Of a DNA stretch of 64,000 bases, positions 44,473 through 53,478 are shown in pieces. Position numbers and translations under genes: made by a program. A model generated the notes under the pieces. The model had not been told where the DNA came from, ran no database searches, and saw nothing but the letters and a program-made list of their open reading frames with translations. How positions within the stretch are numbered: position 1 is the first letter of the stretch; every line of letters begins with the position of its first letter. This DNA comes from Paenibacillus glacialis. Lineage in GTDB: Bacteria > Bacillota > Bacilli > Paenibacillales > Paenibacillaceae. The stretch covers positions 248,001-312,000 of the forward strand of contig NZ_LVJH01000002.1 in NCBI RefSeq assembly GCF_001637205.1, in the 5' to 3' direction.

Positions 44473-46841
44473 GGTTTCACCTTTCCTTTCAGTCTTAAAT
44501 CCGGGAGAGTAAATGAAGTCTGGTCTTTGGCAGATACCGTTAATCTCAGCATTTTCCCATTCATTGCATATTGTTCTACATTCGTATTAATCGTATATCC
44601 ATTACTTTGCCAAACCACAACTTCCCAATCTAACTTCTTCTCATTCCAAATTTTGAATTCTGTATTCTGTCCAACATTCGTTCCTCGTAAAGTCAGTTCT
44701 TCATATACCGCATCTTTTTCTAGCTTAGGTAATTCGTATTCGAATGTAGCTACTCCCTGAGACATATTGATCATTCCGTTAGGATCTTGATTCCACATAC
44801 CTGCATTCACTTGTGTCATGTTTGGACTGATATAACCAAAAGGAATATTGATCGTGCCACTTTGAATCAAATCAATCATTACAGGCTGCGCCCATAAGTT
44901 CAATTGATTACTAGAAATCGCTTTACCCTCATGCGTATAAGTCAAGATAGGATCATTACTCCACGCAAGAATGTATGAACCTTTTTCATACCAAGAGGTG
45001 TAAGGTACATAATTCATTAATAATTCTCGTTCACGATTAAAATTATTGCCGTTATTGGTGTTCGTATAAGGATATAGAAGAGAGCCGATATTCCCTCCCA
45101 TTAAATTCAGGTTCTTCCCGCTTGTGGTTGTAAGGATATCACTCTGCTTGTTCTTAGCTATATCTCCAAGTTCATACACTTTCGCTCCTACCACCAGTAC
45201 GACTTTGGTCAAGTCACTCGTCGTTTCATTAATAACCTTTCCTTCAACATTTCCTTGGTCATTCAGAGATAAAGTAACATTCAATTGTCCAACCTGCCGA
45301 TTATCAGTTTGTTGTGCCCACATTTTTGCAAGTGACCATTGTGGCATATTTAATAGATCAACCTTTGTTTCTTGACTACCCACTTCTATAAAGCTATTAT
45401 CCACTCCACTAGACCCTAATAATCCACTTTCTCGTTGCAGTCTTATGTGTGTATTCTTAGGAAACTCTAAGGTATAATCCCCACTACTCGGTGTGAAAAA
45501 TGCCGTAGCACTCGTCGTTGTCGAGCTACCTCTTCCGTTCAATTCAAGTATATTTAACGTGTGAGCAAGCTCCTTTGTCTTATCTGATGAACCCACGGTG
45601 TACACTGTTGCACTCGCAATGATTGCTATCAGCGGTATGATCCACCAAGCCCATTCTCGCCTATCTACTTTTCTCAGTATCCAATAAAGTACGGGTGCAA
45701 CCACAACAACATAAATCATTAACATCCATACTAATCCACTGAATCCAGGCATTTTGAGAGAAGGGAAATAATTTAGAATATATCCGAGATTATTTAGTTG
45801 GTTATCTGGAAACATCCTATTTTGATTATTTAGCGGGAGATCATTTTTCAGGAGATGTGACCATACTTTCGGATGTCCATTCCAAGAAGAAATAGGTGCC
45901 ATCGTTAGATCATATGCTGCATAGAGGACGTTACCTTGCTCAATTTGACGTGAAACGATTAATGGCTTATTCTCTGCCCGATACAAGACTTCACTATCTT
46001 CTAGCGGTTGTGCATTTGATAACGTGAAGTCCCCCTCTAAGTTAAGAGGTTTACCTCCAAGTGAAGCTAGCTCTGGAAGTGACGATACGGAAAAAGTCCC
46101 CTCATATTGAACAGGAGATAAATCGGCGAATGCAGCCGCCGTCTTAGGATATCCAGCTCCGCCTGCAAGAACCATCGTACCTCCAGACTTTACCCATCCA
46201 GATATTGCGCTGATCTGTGTCTTACTAAGGGTGTCAGATGCAAATCGGTTTATGACTAGAACATCTAGACCATCAAGTAACATTGGATCTTCTGGAATAC
46301 CTGCCGCTTGCATCTTAACGATATTAAGGTCGTACCCTCCACCACGAAGTACATTCATGAATATCATCGTATCTGGATCATCTGATAACACCCCAATGAT
46401 TGCACCATTCTCAGGTACGCCCTCGATATAAGATTTACCTGATGAGAACGGAATATATTTCCCCTCTTTAACCGAATCTTTATAAAATCTAATTTGGTTT
46501 CTATTCTTGTCATATACCACTCCTGGAATTCCAACAATAACTTCTTTGGCCGTGTTCTTAGTTAGCTCTACATGCTGTACGATGGATGCGGAACCCATAT
46601 AATTATCAGTGTTCTGAATAACAATATCTCCAGAAACATCGGTATCACTTGTTAAAGTGATTTTAACTGGATTCCACTTGCTAGCCTTTATCCTTCCGTT
46701 GTAACCAAGATCCGTCTTTATGGTGATGGAAGGTCCATCTGCCGCATAAACAGCACTTGGAATAATCAACGCTTGCAAAAGCAACGTCAGCCCTAATATG
46801 GGCAGAATCAACATTTTAATGTACCTACTATTAACAGACAA
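44469..46841 (-). CDS. Large exported membrane protein, first gene of the ABC/MoxR/VWA operon
   Basis: 790 residues; start TTG at 46841 after GGGGAAG, though the ATG at 46814 is possible. A signal peptide ends near AVYAADG at residue 34. A glutamine-amidotransferase-like segment follows (IIGVLSDDPDTMIFMNVL, VINRFASDTL, GGTMVLAGGAGYP). Two membrane segments near 370-415 (LVWMLMIYVVVVAPVLYWIL, WIIPLIAIIASATVY) split it from a C-terminal extracellular beta-rich part. It overlaps the ATPase gene, so it is probably an accessory part of the transporter. Function is unknown. Confidence 0.85.
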   Translation of the reverse strand: MSVNSRYIKMLILPILGLTLLLQALIIPSAVYAADGPSITIKTDLGYNGRIKASKWNPVKITLTSDTDVSGDIVIQNTDNYMGSASIVQHVELTKNTAKEVIVGIPGVVYDKNRNQIRFYKDSVKEGKYIPFSSGKSYIEGVPENGAIIGVLSDDPDTMIFMNVLRGGGYDLNIVKMQAAGIPEDPMLLDGLDVLVINRFASDTLSKTQISAISGWVKSGGTMVLAGGAGYPKTAAAFADLSPVQYEGTFSVSSLPELASLGGKPLNLEGDFTLSNAQPLEDSEVLYRAENKPLIVSRQIEQGNVLYAAYDLTMAPISSWNGHPKVWSHLLKNDLPLNNQNRMFPDNQLNNLGYILNYFPSLKMPGFSGLVWMLMIYVVVVAPVLYWILRKVDRREWAWWIIPLIAIIASATVYTVGSSDKTKELAHTLNILELNGRGSSTTTSATAFFTPSSGDYTLEFPKNTHIRLQRESGLLGSSGVDNSFIEVGSQETKVDLLNMPQWSLAKMWAQQTDNRQVGQLNVTLSLNDQGNVEGKVINETTSDLTKVVLVVGAKVYELGDIAKNKQSDILTTTSGKNLNLMGGNIGSLLYPYTNTNNGNNFNRERELLMNYVPYTSWYEKGSYILAWSNDPILTYTHEGKAISSNQLNLWAQPVMIDLIQSGTINIPFGYISPNMTQVNAGMWNQDPNGMINMSQGVATFEYELPKLEKDAVYEELTLRGTNVGQNTEFKIWNEKKLDWEVVVWQSNGYTINTNVEQYAMNGKMLRLTVSAKDQTSFTLPDLRLKGKVKP

Positions 46842-46995
46842 AATTCAACTTCCCCTCTCTCAAACAATATTTCTCTTCTTATTGACGTGATGAGTGAACA
46901 AATAGTTTACATTTTTCCAAAAATGAATTCTATGAAACAAATTTCTTTATACTTACATATTTGTATTTTAACCATGTAGTGGTAGCTTCGTCATC

Positions 46996-47088
46996 TATAT
47001 AGATTGAACTAAAGGCGGACCCTCATATTCATGAATTTCTTTAGAAATGCTTGAACTTGTGAGCACAAACTTTAGTTCAATATATCTA
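46996..47088. repeat. 93-bp MITE-like palindromic element, copy B
   Basis: The left arm TATATAGATTGAACTAAAG (46996-47014) and right arm CTTTAGTTCAATATATCTA (47070-47088) are inverted repeats with changes at the outer end. The exact centre is the palindrome ATTTCTTTAGAAAT (47035-47048), so the whole element can fold into one hairpin. It lies between the start of the large operon and the purU terminator. Confidence 0.88.
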
Positions 47089-47122
47089 GTTAGAGCGTTT
47101 ACGCTGCTAACGCGAGAACCAT

Positions 47123-47153
47123 AAAAAAACCCGCTCCAGTTAAGCGGGTTTCT
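47123..47153 (-). terminator. Terminator of purU
   Basis: On minus, AAACCCGCT pairs with AGCGGGTTT around CCAGTTA-type loop sequence, followed by seven T. It begins 20 bases after the purU stop. Confidence 0.92.
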
Positions 47154-47171
47154 TGTTGAACAGCGACTATC

Positions 47172-48068
47172 TTAATTAAACACAACCGTTTTATTCTCAT
47201 GGACCAAGATTCGATCTTCAATATGCCATTTCACAGCTCTAGCTAGAACTACACGCTCAATGGTCCGACCAATTCTCTTCAACTCTCTCACATCATCACG
47301 ATGACTAACGCGTTGTACGTCCTGCTCAATAATCGGTCCACCATCAAGTTCCTCTGTCACATAATGCGCAGTTGCTCCAATGATTTTGACACCCCGTTGA
47401 TACGCTTGAGCGTACGGTTTACCTCCCACAAAAGCAGGAAGGAAAGAATGGTGTATATTAATAATCCGATTGCGATAGTGTTGAATAAACGTAGGTGAGA
47501 TGATCTGCATATATCGAGCAAGAATAATGACATCTATATCATTGCCTACCACTTCTAGCTGTCGCAATTCCGCTTCCTTCTTCGTATCTGCAGTTACTGG
47601 AATGATATGGTATGGAATACCGAAGGATTCAACATATTCCTTCATATCAGGATGATTACTAACGACCATCGCGATTTCCCCATCCAGATCTCCGGCTTGC
47701 CACTGCCAAATAAGTTCAACTAGACAATGATCCTCCTTAGATACAAAGATCGCCATCTTCTTCTTGCGATTCACGTTGTGAATTCGCCAATTCATCTCGA
47801 ACTTGGAAGCTACCTCTTTGAACTGCTCTTCCAGTCCAGGTAACTTCTGCTCCAGTTCAACAAGATCGAATTCGATACGCATGAAGAACATGCCTCCAGC
47901 AGGATCCATCGTGTACTGATCCGATTGGACAATATTAGCTCCATGTTGATGTAAGAAATGAGACACAGCAGCTACAATTCCTGGTCCATCTGGACATGAA
48001 ATAAGCATTCGTGCACGTTCTTTGTATGGGTTCTCCGATAAGGATACACTCTTTGTGTGTACTTCCAT
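47172..48068 (-). CDS. purU: Formyltetrahydrofolate deformylase
   Basis: 298 residues. An ACT domain fills residues 16-95 (ARMLISCPDGPGIVAAVSHFL). The formyltransferase-like catalytic domain follows, with NHPD, ILARYMQIIS, NIHHSFLPAFVGGKPYAQAY and GATAHYVTEELDGGPIIEQD carrying the Asn, His and Asp residues of the family. It hydrolyses 10-formyl-THF to THF and formate. Single gene with its own terminator. Confidence 0.96.
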   Translation of the reverse strand: MEVHTKSVSLSENPYKERARMLISCPDGPGIVAAVSHFLHQHGANIVQSDQYTMDPAGGMFFMRIEFDLVELEQKLPGLEEQFKEVASKFEMNWRIHNVNRKKKMAIFVSKEDHCLVELIWQWQAGDLDGEIAMVVSNHPDMKEYVESFGIPYHIIPVTADTKKEAELRQLEVVGNDIDVIILARYMQIISPTFIQHYRNRIINIHHSFLPAFVGGKPYAQAYQRGVKIIGATAHYVTEELDGGPIIEQDVQRVSHRDDVRELKRIGRTIERVVLARAVKWHIEDRILVHENKTVVFN

Positions 48069-48116
48069 TTAATTTCAGACCTCACTCTCTCCAATTTCAC
48101 GTTTCTTATCAAGATA

Positions 48117-49241
48117 TTATTTTGTAAAGATCTCCCGGCCTGCTAAACATGCGATGATACGTTGGTTCATTCCTTCTTCACTAAGATCAGGGAACAAGTT
48201 TGCTTCTAGAACCATGTCATATAAACGTTCTAACGGCTCTCGTGGATCTGCTTTTTTGGCCTTAGCATCATTCTTCAGCAAATTCCAAATATCTAGTACA
48301 AATACCCTCGGATCCATCTCTTGTGTTGCGAAGTATGAATGAAGTTCTTCTACCTGACTTAGAAATTCAATCCCAAATCTTTCAGCTACATTGCCACGAA
48401 GTAGAGCAATTTCAACTTCATACATCGGCCGTTGCGTTTTGACATCTTTCCCAATCCAAGGCGTCTCCAGAATAAAAGGTAACCCTTGCAACCGTTCATG
48501 ATGTACCACGCGATTAATCGTATCGAATCCAATAAATCCACTACCTAGAGGTGTATGACGATCCTTACCTGCGCCACGTGGGTTCTTGCTATCATTTAAA
48601 TGGATAACGCCAATTCGAGATAATCCAATGATACGGTCAAATTCTTCAAGAACACCATCTAAGTCACCGACGATATCGTATCCTGCATCATGAATATGAC
48701 ATGTATCCACACATATCGTTAGACGTTCATTATGTTTTACTTTATCAATAATCCGAGCTAATTCCTCGAAAGTACGTCCAATTTCTGTACCTTTTCCAGC
48801 CATTGTCTCTAATGCAATATTAACATCTGTCTCATTCGTGCCTTCTAACACATCATTCAATCCGTCAGCAATACGCTGGATTCCGTAATCAGCATCCATA
48901 TCTGTATATGCACCCGGATGTAACACAATATTCTTCACACCAATAGCGTGAGTACGGCGAATCTCTTCCTGCAGGAAGCTAATCGCAAGCTCATATGTAT
49001 TGGCCTTGTACGATCCTAAATTAACAATGTAAGGTGCATGAACAACGATTTCTTCGACGCCGTTCTTCAGCATTAGTTCATTACCTTCTTCAAGATACAT
49101 GGAATCGATCGGCTTACGGCGCGTATTCTGTGGTGCGCCAGTATATATCATAAACGAATTAGATCCATAGGTATTTGCTTCTTTAGCTGCACTTAACAGA
49201 CCCTTGTCCGAAAAAGACACATGGGAACCAATTTTTAACAT
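48117..49241 (-). CDS. nfo: Endonuclease IV (deoxyribonuclease IV) with C-terminal extension
   Basis: 374 residues against about 280-300 for typical Nfo. The first 290 residues have the zinc-binding TIM-barrel motifs: [72 protein letters not shown] and ILETPW. It cuts DNA 5' of abasic sites. The last 80 residues, from about [20 protein letters not shown], are a charged helical extension ending GREIFTK that I do not recognise. GGGGG lies before the ATG. Confidence 0.93.
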   Translation of the reverse strand: MLKIGSHVSFSDKGLLSAAKEANTYGSNSFMIYTGAPQNTRRKPIDSMYLEEGNELMLKNGVEEIVVHAPYIVNLGSYKANTYELAISFLQEEIRRTHAIGVKNIVLHPGAYTDMDADYGIQRIADGLNDVLEGTNETDVNIALETMAGKGTEIGRTFEELARIIDKVKHNERLTICVDTCHIHDAGYDIVGDLDGVLEEFDRIIGLSRIGVIHLNDSKNPRGAGKDRHTPLGSGFIGFDTINRVVHHERLQGLPFILETPWIGKDVKTQRPMYEVEIALLRGNVAERFGIEFLSQVEELHSYFATQEMDPRVFVLDIWNLLKNDAKAKKADPREPLERLYDMVLEANLFPDLSEEGMNQRIIACLAGREIFTK

Positions 49242-49467
49242 GTTGCATCCCCCTTTATCACGAATAACCTTTATATTAACTTGAATATCGAAAAAAATCT
49301 AGAAATGCGTTATAATCAAGAAGAAACGACTGTGCCGTCCTAATTTAAGGACCAAAACCGTTTCTGTCAGAAAATATACGGATAAAGTATCGAGGAAAAA
49401 CTTATACTTTCTTATATTTTCAATCTACCGATTGAAATAATGATTAATATCATTGAGGTGAACATAT

Positions 49468-49938
49468 ATGTATACCACAATAGTGGCCAATTTACTCTTA
49501 ACTAATACTCCTAGCAGATGGTTTATGAACTCGATTGCTTTCTGGACAATTATTATGGTCGGAGCAATGTGTATCGGGGGATTCTTCATGTTTCGTAAGT
49601 TTCTCAAAGTGCTTCCCAAAGCAGATGGTAAATCCAAGCTAGATTGGCAAAATTATTGGGTGGAACTGAGCCGCCCATTATGGAATGACGAATCGAAGGC
49701 TTTCTTGGACATGTTGGTTAGTCCGGTACCCACGGCATTTCGAGATATAGCCAAACATTCCATCGCAGCTGAGATTGGTAAGATTGCTATTGAAAGTAAG
49801 GCAACTGAAGTCACGAAAGATCACTGTATTCAAGGATACATTGTTGCTACACCTAAGCGAGACAATAAGTTCCTGATGAAGTTCCTGACAAAGAATGAGA
49901 TTGATTATAAGCCCTATGAACATCTTCTAAACAGATAA
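49468..49938 (+). CDS. DUF2621 (YneK-like) membrane-anchored protein
   Basis: 156 residues. One N-terminal membrane segment is at about 24-44 (IAFWTIIMVGAMCIGGFFMF). The soluble part is LDWQNYWVELSRPLWNDESK, then a small helical region (AAEIGKIAIESKATEVTKDHC) resembling the protochlorophyllide-reductase-C-terminus-like fold found in DUF2621. B. subtilis YneK has this layout; function unknown. Start has GAGGTGA upstream, and a strong terminator follows. The upstream 49242-49467 contains an imperfect hairpin (GAAACG..CGTTTC) and presumably the promoter. Confidence 0.78.
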   Translation: MYTTIVANLLLTNTPSRWFMNSIAFWTIIMVGAMCIGGFFMFRKFLKVLPKADGKSKLDWQNYWVELSRPLWNDESKAFLDMLVSPVPTAFRDIAKHSIAAEIGKIAIESKATEVTKDHCIQGYIVATPKRDNKFLMKFLTKNEIDYKPYEHLLNR

Positions 49939-49973
49939 TATCATACGATTACATAAGACTGCTTATACCTATA

Positions 49974-50019
49974 AGACCACACCATTGAAATGATTCATTT
50001 CGACTGTGTGGTCTTTTTG
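49974..50019 (+). terminator. Terminator of the DUF2621 gene
   Basis: AGACCACAC and GAAATG pair with CATTTC and GTGTGGTCT, followed by TTTTTG. Very stable. Confidence 0.93.
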
Positions 50020-50116
50020 TACAGATAGAACGTGTAAGATATGATGAAATGATAACCTTTTACATATTGCTTTTAGCTTTCCGTCATAAATTTATAAAAC
50101 AAAGGAGTATATGATC

Positions 50117-51010
50117 ATGAAGATTGCTATAAGTGGGGGAACAGGCTTTATTGGACAATCATTAATTGAGCATTGGATTGCACAAGGACATCACATCATC
50201 ATCATTACTCGAAGGATTCCCCCTAACACAACTACACACGAACACCTGAATTACATCACTTGGGACCAATTAGATCATCATCCTGAGTCACTAGAGAACT
50301 TGGACGCACTTGTGAATCTCGCGGGAGCATCTTTGAGTCAGAGGTGGACGAAAAAGGGTAAACAAAGGATTATGGAGTCTCGGCTAACAACTGTCTCATC
50401 GCTCAGTAAATTAGTCTCACACTTAAAGAATAAACCCGCTGTTGTCATTCAGGCTTCAGCCGTTGCGATCTACGGAACCTCATTAGAAGAAACATTCGAA
50501 GAGACTTCCCAATCATACGTAATGGACTTTCCCTCAGGCGTTGTCCAACAATGGGAAGATGCAGCTGATAGCATTCAAGATGTTCGATTAGTGAAATTAA
50601 GGATCAGTGTGGTACTTGGAAACGACGGTGGGGCTTATCCGATGATGAGGCTTCCTTTCAAGCTTGGCGTAGGCGGAAGAATTGGCAGTGGTCAGCAGTG
50701 GATGTCATGGATTCATATCACGGATATGGTGAGGTTAATTGAGTTCTGCATCCTCAACCCAAATATCGAAGGACCTGTCAATGCAGCTACGCCACAACCT
50801 GTCACGAACGATCAGTTCGGTAGAGCCATCGCTGCAGTACATCATCGGCCCTATTGGTTCCCCCTTCCGAGCTTCCTCTTAAAAGGAATTGTAGGCGAGT
50901 TATCACTTATCCTATTAGAGGGACAACGCGTCCTACCAAGTAAAGCTCTTGAGCACGGATTTCTATTCACTTATCCTGGAATCAAGGAAGCTCTTCAGGA
51001 TCTTAAGTGA
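50117..51010 (+). CDS. TIGR01777/YfcH-family NAD(P)-dependent epimerase
   Basis: 297 residues from the ATG at 50117; GGAG lies nine bases upstream, against three for the ATG at 50111. The Rossmann motif ISGGTGFIGQSLIEHW is at the N-terminus. Family-specific segments are VNLAGASLSQRWTKKGKQRI, SAVAIYG and MSWIHITDMVRLI. B. subtilis YfhF belongs here. The substrate is unknown. The 3' end overlaps the convergent FHA gene by 16 bases. Confidence 0.92.
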   Translation: MKIAISGGTGFIGQSLIEHWIAQGHHIIIITRRIPPNTTTHEHLNYITWDQLDHHPESLENLDALVNLAGASLSQRWTKKGKQRIMESRLTTVSSLSKLVSHLKNKPAVVIQASAVAIYGTSLEETFEETSQSYVMDFPSGVVQQWEDAADSIQDVRLVKLRISVVLGNDGGAYPMMRLPFKLGVGGRIGSGQQWMSWIHITDMVRLIEFCILNPNIEGPVNAATPQPVTNDQFGRAIAAVHHRPYWFPLPSFLLKGIVGELSLILLEGQRVLPSKALEHGFLFTYPGIKEALQDLK

Positions 51011-52821
51011 TACGTATACTCTCCTTTAATGATCGTAAATGTATCTCCATCATGAAGGGGATACTCTTTGTAGGAGACCATAGGTTCCTTGTTCAGTAAT
51101 GTACCATTCTTCGAACCTAAGTCTTTAATGACATATCCCCCGCTCCCTTTAGAGAGCTCTACGTGGGCTCTTGAGGTCCCAGGTGTTTCTTCAACAAACT
51201 GGGCAACATCAGCCGCTCTTCCAATAATGAAGTGAGGAAGATTCAGTACAATTGGAGTCGCCGCAAGCTCACTCTGAGCTGAGTTCCCACGGTGTAAGCC
51301 TTTCTGAATTCCTTGTCCTATTTCTCTGCGTTCTAGATAGGGATATGACTTATACGATGTGAATTGTACATCTTGGGATGTGTTATTCTCCGGCTTCAAT
51401 AGAACTGTTGCATTGACTCTAGGGGAAGTTAACATTTCCGTTTTGTGTCCCAATTGAGCATAATAATCTCCTTGTTCCTCTTCATCATTCATTGAGGTTG
51501 CGGCTGATTCCCTGTTCATTATTCCCCAGTCTGCTTGAGTACGTTCTGGTGTAGGGTTATCCGGAAACACCCATCTCTTCTCGGAAGGTTCAAGTTCTTT
51601 CTCCTTAGATGATCCTCCAAAAAATCCTGTTAATCTCTCTACTTGAAACGAGGAACCACGTTTACGATGAGTGTCATCTAATCTTCCTGAATCAAATAAG
51701 GGAACTGATTCTGTTAAAGAATCTACTCTCTTCCTAGGTAGACCTAGCTTACCCTTCCATCCTAACCATGCAATAGCTCCAAGGACAGCCGTAACGAGGA
51801 TACAAACACTTAGCATGACTGTTCCTGGATGAGACATATAGAGGAATCTCCATGCAACAGCACAAGTAACTAAGCAACTTAAAGCTACATAGGTCTTCGT
51901 TGGGGATGACTTATGTTCTTCATCTCCATCTGCCATATCATCCTCATGATAATCATTCATCCATGTGTGCTCTTTATCAAATGAAGTCTTCGCAGGAGTC
52001 TTTATTATTGGTTCTCGCTTTCTTGGAACTGCTGGGTGATGATCAGACATATCTTGCGAATCTGCAGATAATCTCACTTTTCGTTCCGGTTCTGTTGCGC
52101 GTGGGATCGATTTGGGGACGGAACTAGAAATGGAATTAGTTTGAAAGATCTGAGGTAGTTCAATATTATGTTGATGTATATTAGTTTGATGTAAATCTGA
52201 TTGATGTATATTATTGTGAACATGCTGAGAGTGTAAGCTTTGCCCTGCTCCGGCCATTAGATTCAGAAGCAGACCTTTCAATCCAGTCAACGTAAATTCT
52301 TCAACACTCACATATTGAAGAAGCGTTTGTATCCCATTACCTTGCAATTCAGACACAGAGGTCATAAGCCTTGTTATCAGATGGTGTAGAGAAGACTGGA
52401 TCGTTGTCGAATTCTTCATAGATTGAATAGGTATATAGGTCAGATATAGCGTACCCGAATGGAGAGGGCCCTCCATAAATATATAATCTTCCTGAAGTAT
52501 GTATTGATCTTGATCTAACATATATAATTTACTGTCGTCTAGCGCACTTACAATTTGCAGCAATAGACCGTAGTATTCGTCCAGCGTTAATTTATCACTT
52601 TTAAGCGAGTGAGTAAGCATTTTTGTATTGGTAATATCATATTGGAGACTTACTTTGAAATCTAATTCTTTCATAGTAAGAGGCAAAAGATGAGGAATTT
52701 TGGCCGCAGAGATCATGCTGGTCTGGACTCTACTTAATTCAGATGAAGGAATGCCCTCAGGACTACTCAGAATCATATAATTGCCACCACTTTGGATGAA
52801 ATCTCGCGTTAATCCAAACAA
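50995..52821 (-). CDS. FHA-domain protein linked to the Tad locus
   Basis: About 608 residues. The TTG at 52821 has GAGAGGTG six bases upstream; a GTG at 52830 gives a slightly longer product. The N-terminal 190 residues (SLQYDITNTKMLTHSLKSDK, LYLTYIPIQ) resemble the DUF6382 domain often found in front of FHA. A His/Gln/Asn-rich linker follows, then two membrane segments near 325-365. The FHA domain occupies the last 90 residues (IIGRAADVAQFV, GTSRAHVELSKGSGGYVIKD, GSKNGTLLN), with the Arg and Ser of phosphothreonine binding in place. It is the last gene of the Tad run, so it probably tunes pilus function by Ser/Thr phosphorylation. The kinase is not in the window. Confidence 0.87.
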   Translation of the reverse strand: MFGLTRDFIQSGGNYMILSSPEGIPSSELSRVQTSMISAAKIPHLLPLTMKELDFKVSLQYDITNTKMLTHSLKSDKLTLDEYYGLLLQIVSALDDSKLYMLDQDQYILQEDYIFMEGPLHSGTLYLTYIPIQSMKNSTTIQSSLHHLITRLMTSVSELQGNGIQTLLQYVSVEEFTLTGLKGLLLNLMAGAGQSLHSQHVHNNIHQSDLHQTNIHQHNIELPQIFQTNSISSSVPKSIPRATEPERKVRLSADSQDMSDHHPAVPRKREPIIKTPAKTSFDKEHTWMNDYHEDDMADGDEEHKSSPTKTYVALSCLVTCAVAWRFLYMSHPGTVMLSVCILVTAVLGAIAWLGWKGKLGLPRKRVDSLTESVPLFDSGRLDDTHRKRGSSFQVERLTGFFGGSSKEKELEPSEKRWVFPDNPTPERTQADWGIMNRESAATSMNDEEEQGDYYAQLGHKTEMLTSPRVNATVLLKPENNTSQDVQFTSYKSYPYLERREIGQGIQKGLHRGNSAQSELAATPIVLNLPHFIIGRAADVAQFVEETPGTSRAHVELSKGSGGYVIKDLGSKNGTLLNKEPMVSYKEYPLHDGDTFTIIKGEYTYHLRS

Positions 52822-52858
52822 TATATTCACCTCTCTCTAATAGGGTACCGCAAATAAA

Positions 52859-52952
52859 TAGATTGATTGAACTAAAGACGAACCCTCAAATTCTTGATTC
52901 GCTTTATCAAATGATTGATCTGGGGAGCGCAAACTTTAGTTCAGCCTATATA
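52859..52952. repeat. 94-bp MITE-like palindromic element, copy C
   Basis: Left arm TAGATTGATTGAACTAAAG (52859-52877), right arm CTTTAGTTCAGCCTATATA (52934-52952). The interior aligns base by base with copy B (CCCTCA, TTGATT-like centre, GAGCGCAAA). The right arm encodes the last four residues and the stop of the prepilin peptidase gene. Confidence 0.88.
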
Positions 52953-53448
52953 AATACGCACATATAATGCCTGGAACAACTGCAATCATAAACGGAAAAC
53001 GAACTTGCTCCTTGCTTGCTATCTTCAGTAACAAGGTATCCTTTAGAACAAATAATCCTACGATTCCACGGAACACCTTCCGAAGACGAACGAGTGTCTC
53101 TCTACGCCATAACAGAATGACAATTCCAATAAGTCCTGCGAATAGTATCGAATACAATAAGGTCTGAATGGTGAATAATGTTCCTGTCCATGCACCAATC
53201 CCACCGAAAAGTTTGACATCACCTGCTCCGACAGCTCCCATCCAATACATAACTAGAAGAATGCCAAATCCGACTAGTAAGCCCTTCCCAGCGAACATCA
53301 CTCCACTCCAACCAGAATCAATTAAATGGTATAACAATCCGCATATCATAGCCGGGATTGTCAGCATGTTCGGAATCTTCATCGATTTAATATCAGTAAC
53401 GAAGGCTGTAACTACGAGTATCCCACATCCAGCAAAAGCAATCTCCAT
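52936..53448 (-). CDS. A24-family prepilin peptidase (TadV/CpaA type)
   Basis: 170 residues, five to six membrane segments, the short TadV/CpaA form without methyltransferase domain. The catalytic aspartates lie in VTDIKSMKIPN (first) and GAVGAGDVKLFGG (second, GxGD motif). It would cut the Flp pilin and pseudopilins after the Gly of the prepilin signal at the membrane. The last codons TAT AGG CTG AAC TAA lie inside the right arm of palindromic element C, so the natural C-terminus has been replaced by YRLN. AGGAG lies upstream of the ATG. Confidence 0.92.
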   Translation of the reverse strand: MEIAFAGCGILVVTAFVTDIKSMKIPNMLTIPAMICGLLYHLIDSGWSGVMFAGKGLLVGFGILLVMYWMGAVGAGDVKLFGGIGAWTGTLFTIQTLLYSILFAGLIGIVILLWRRETLVRLRKVFRGIVGLFVLKDTLLLKIASKEQVRFPFMIAVVPGIICAYLYRLN

Positions 53449-53478
53449 GCTTCTTTCTCCTCCTATCCCTGTGAATGA

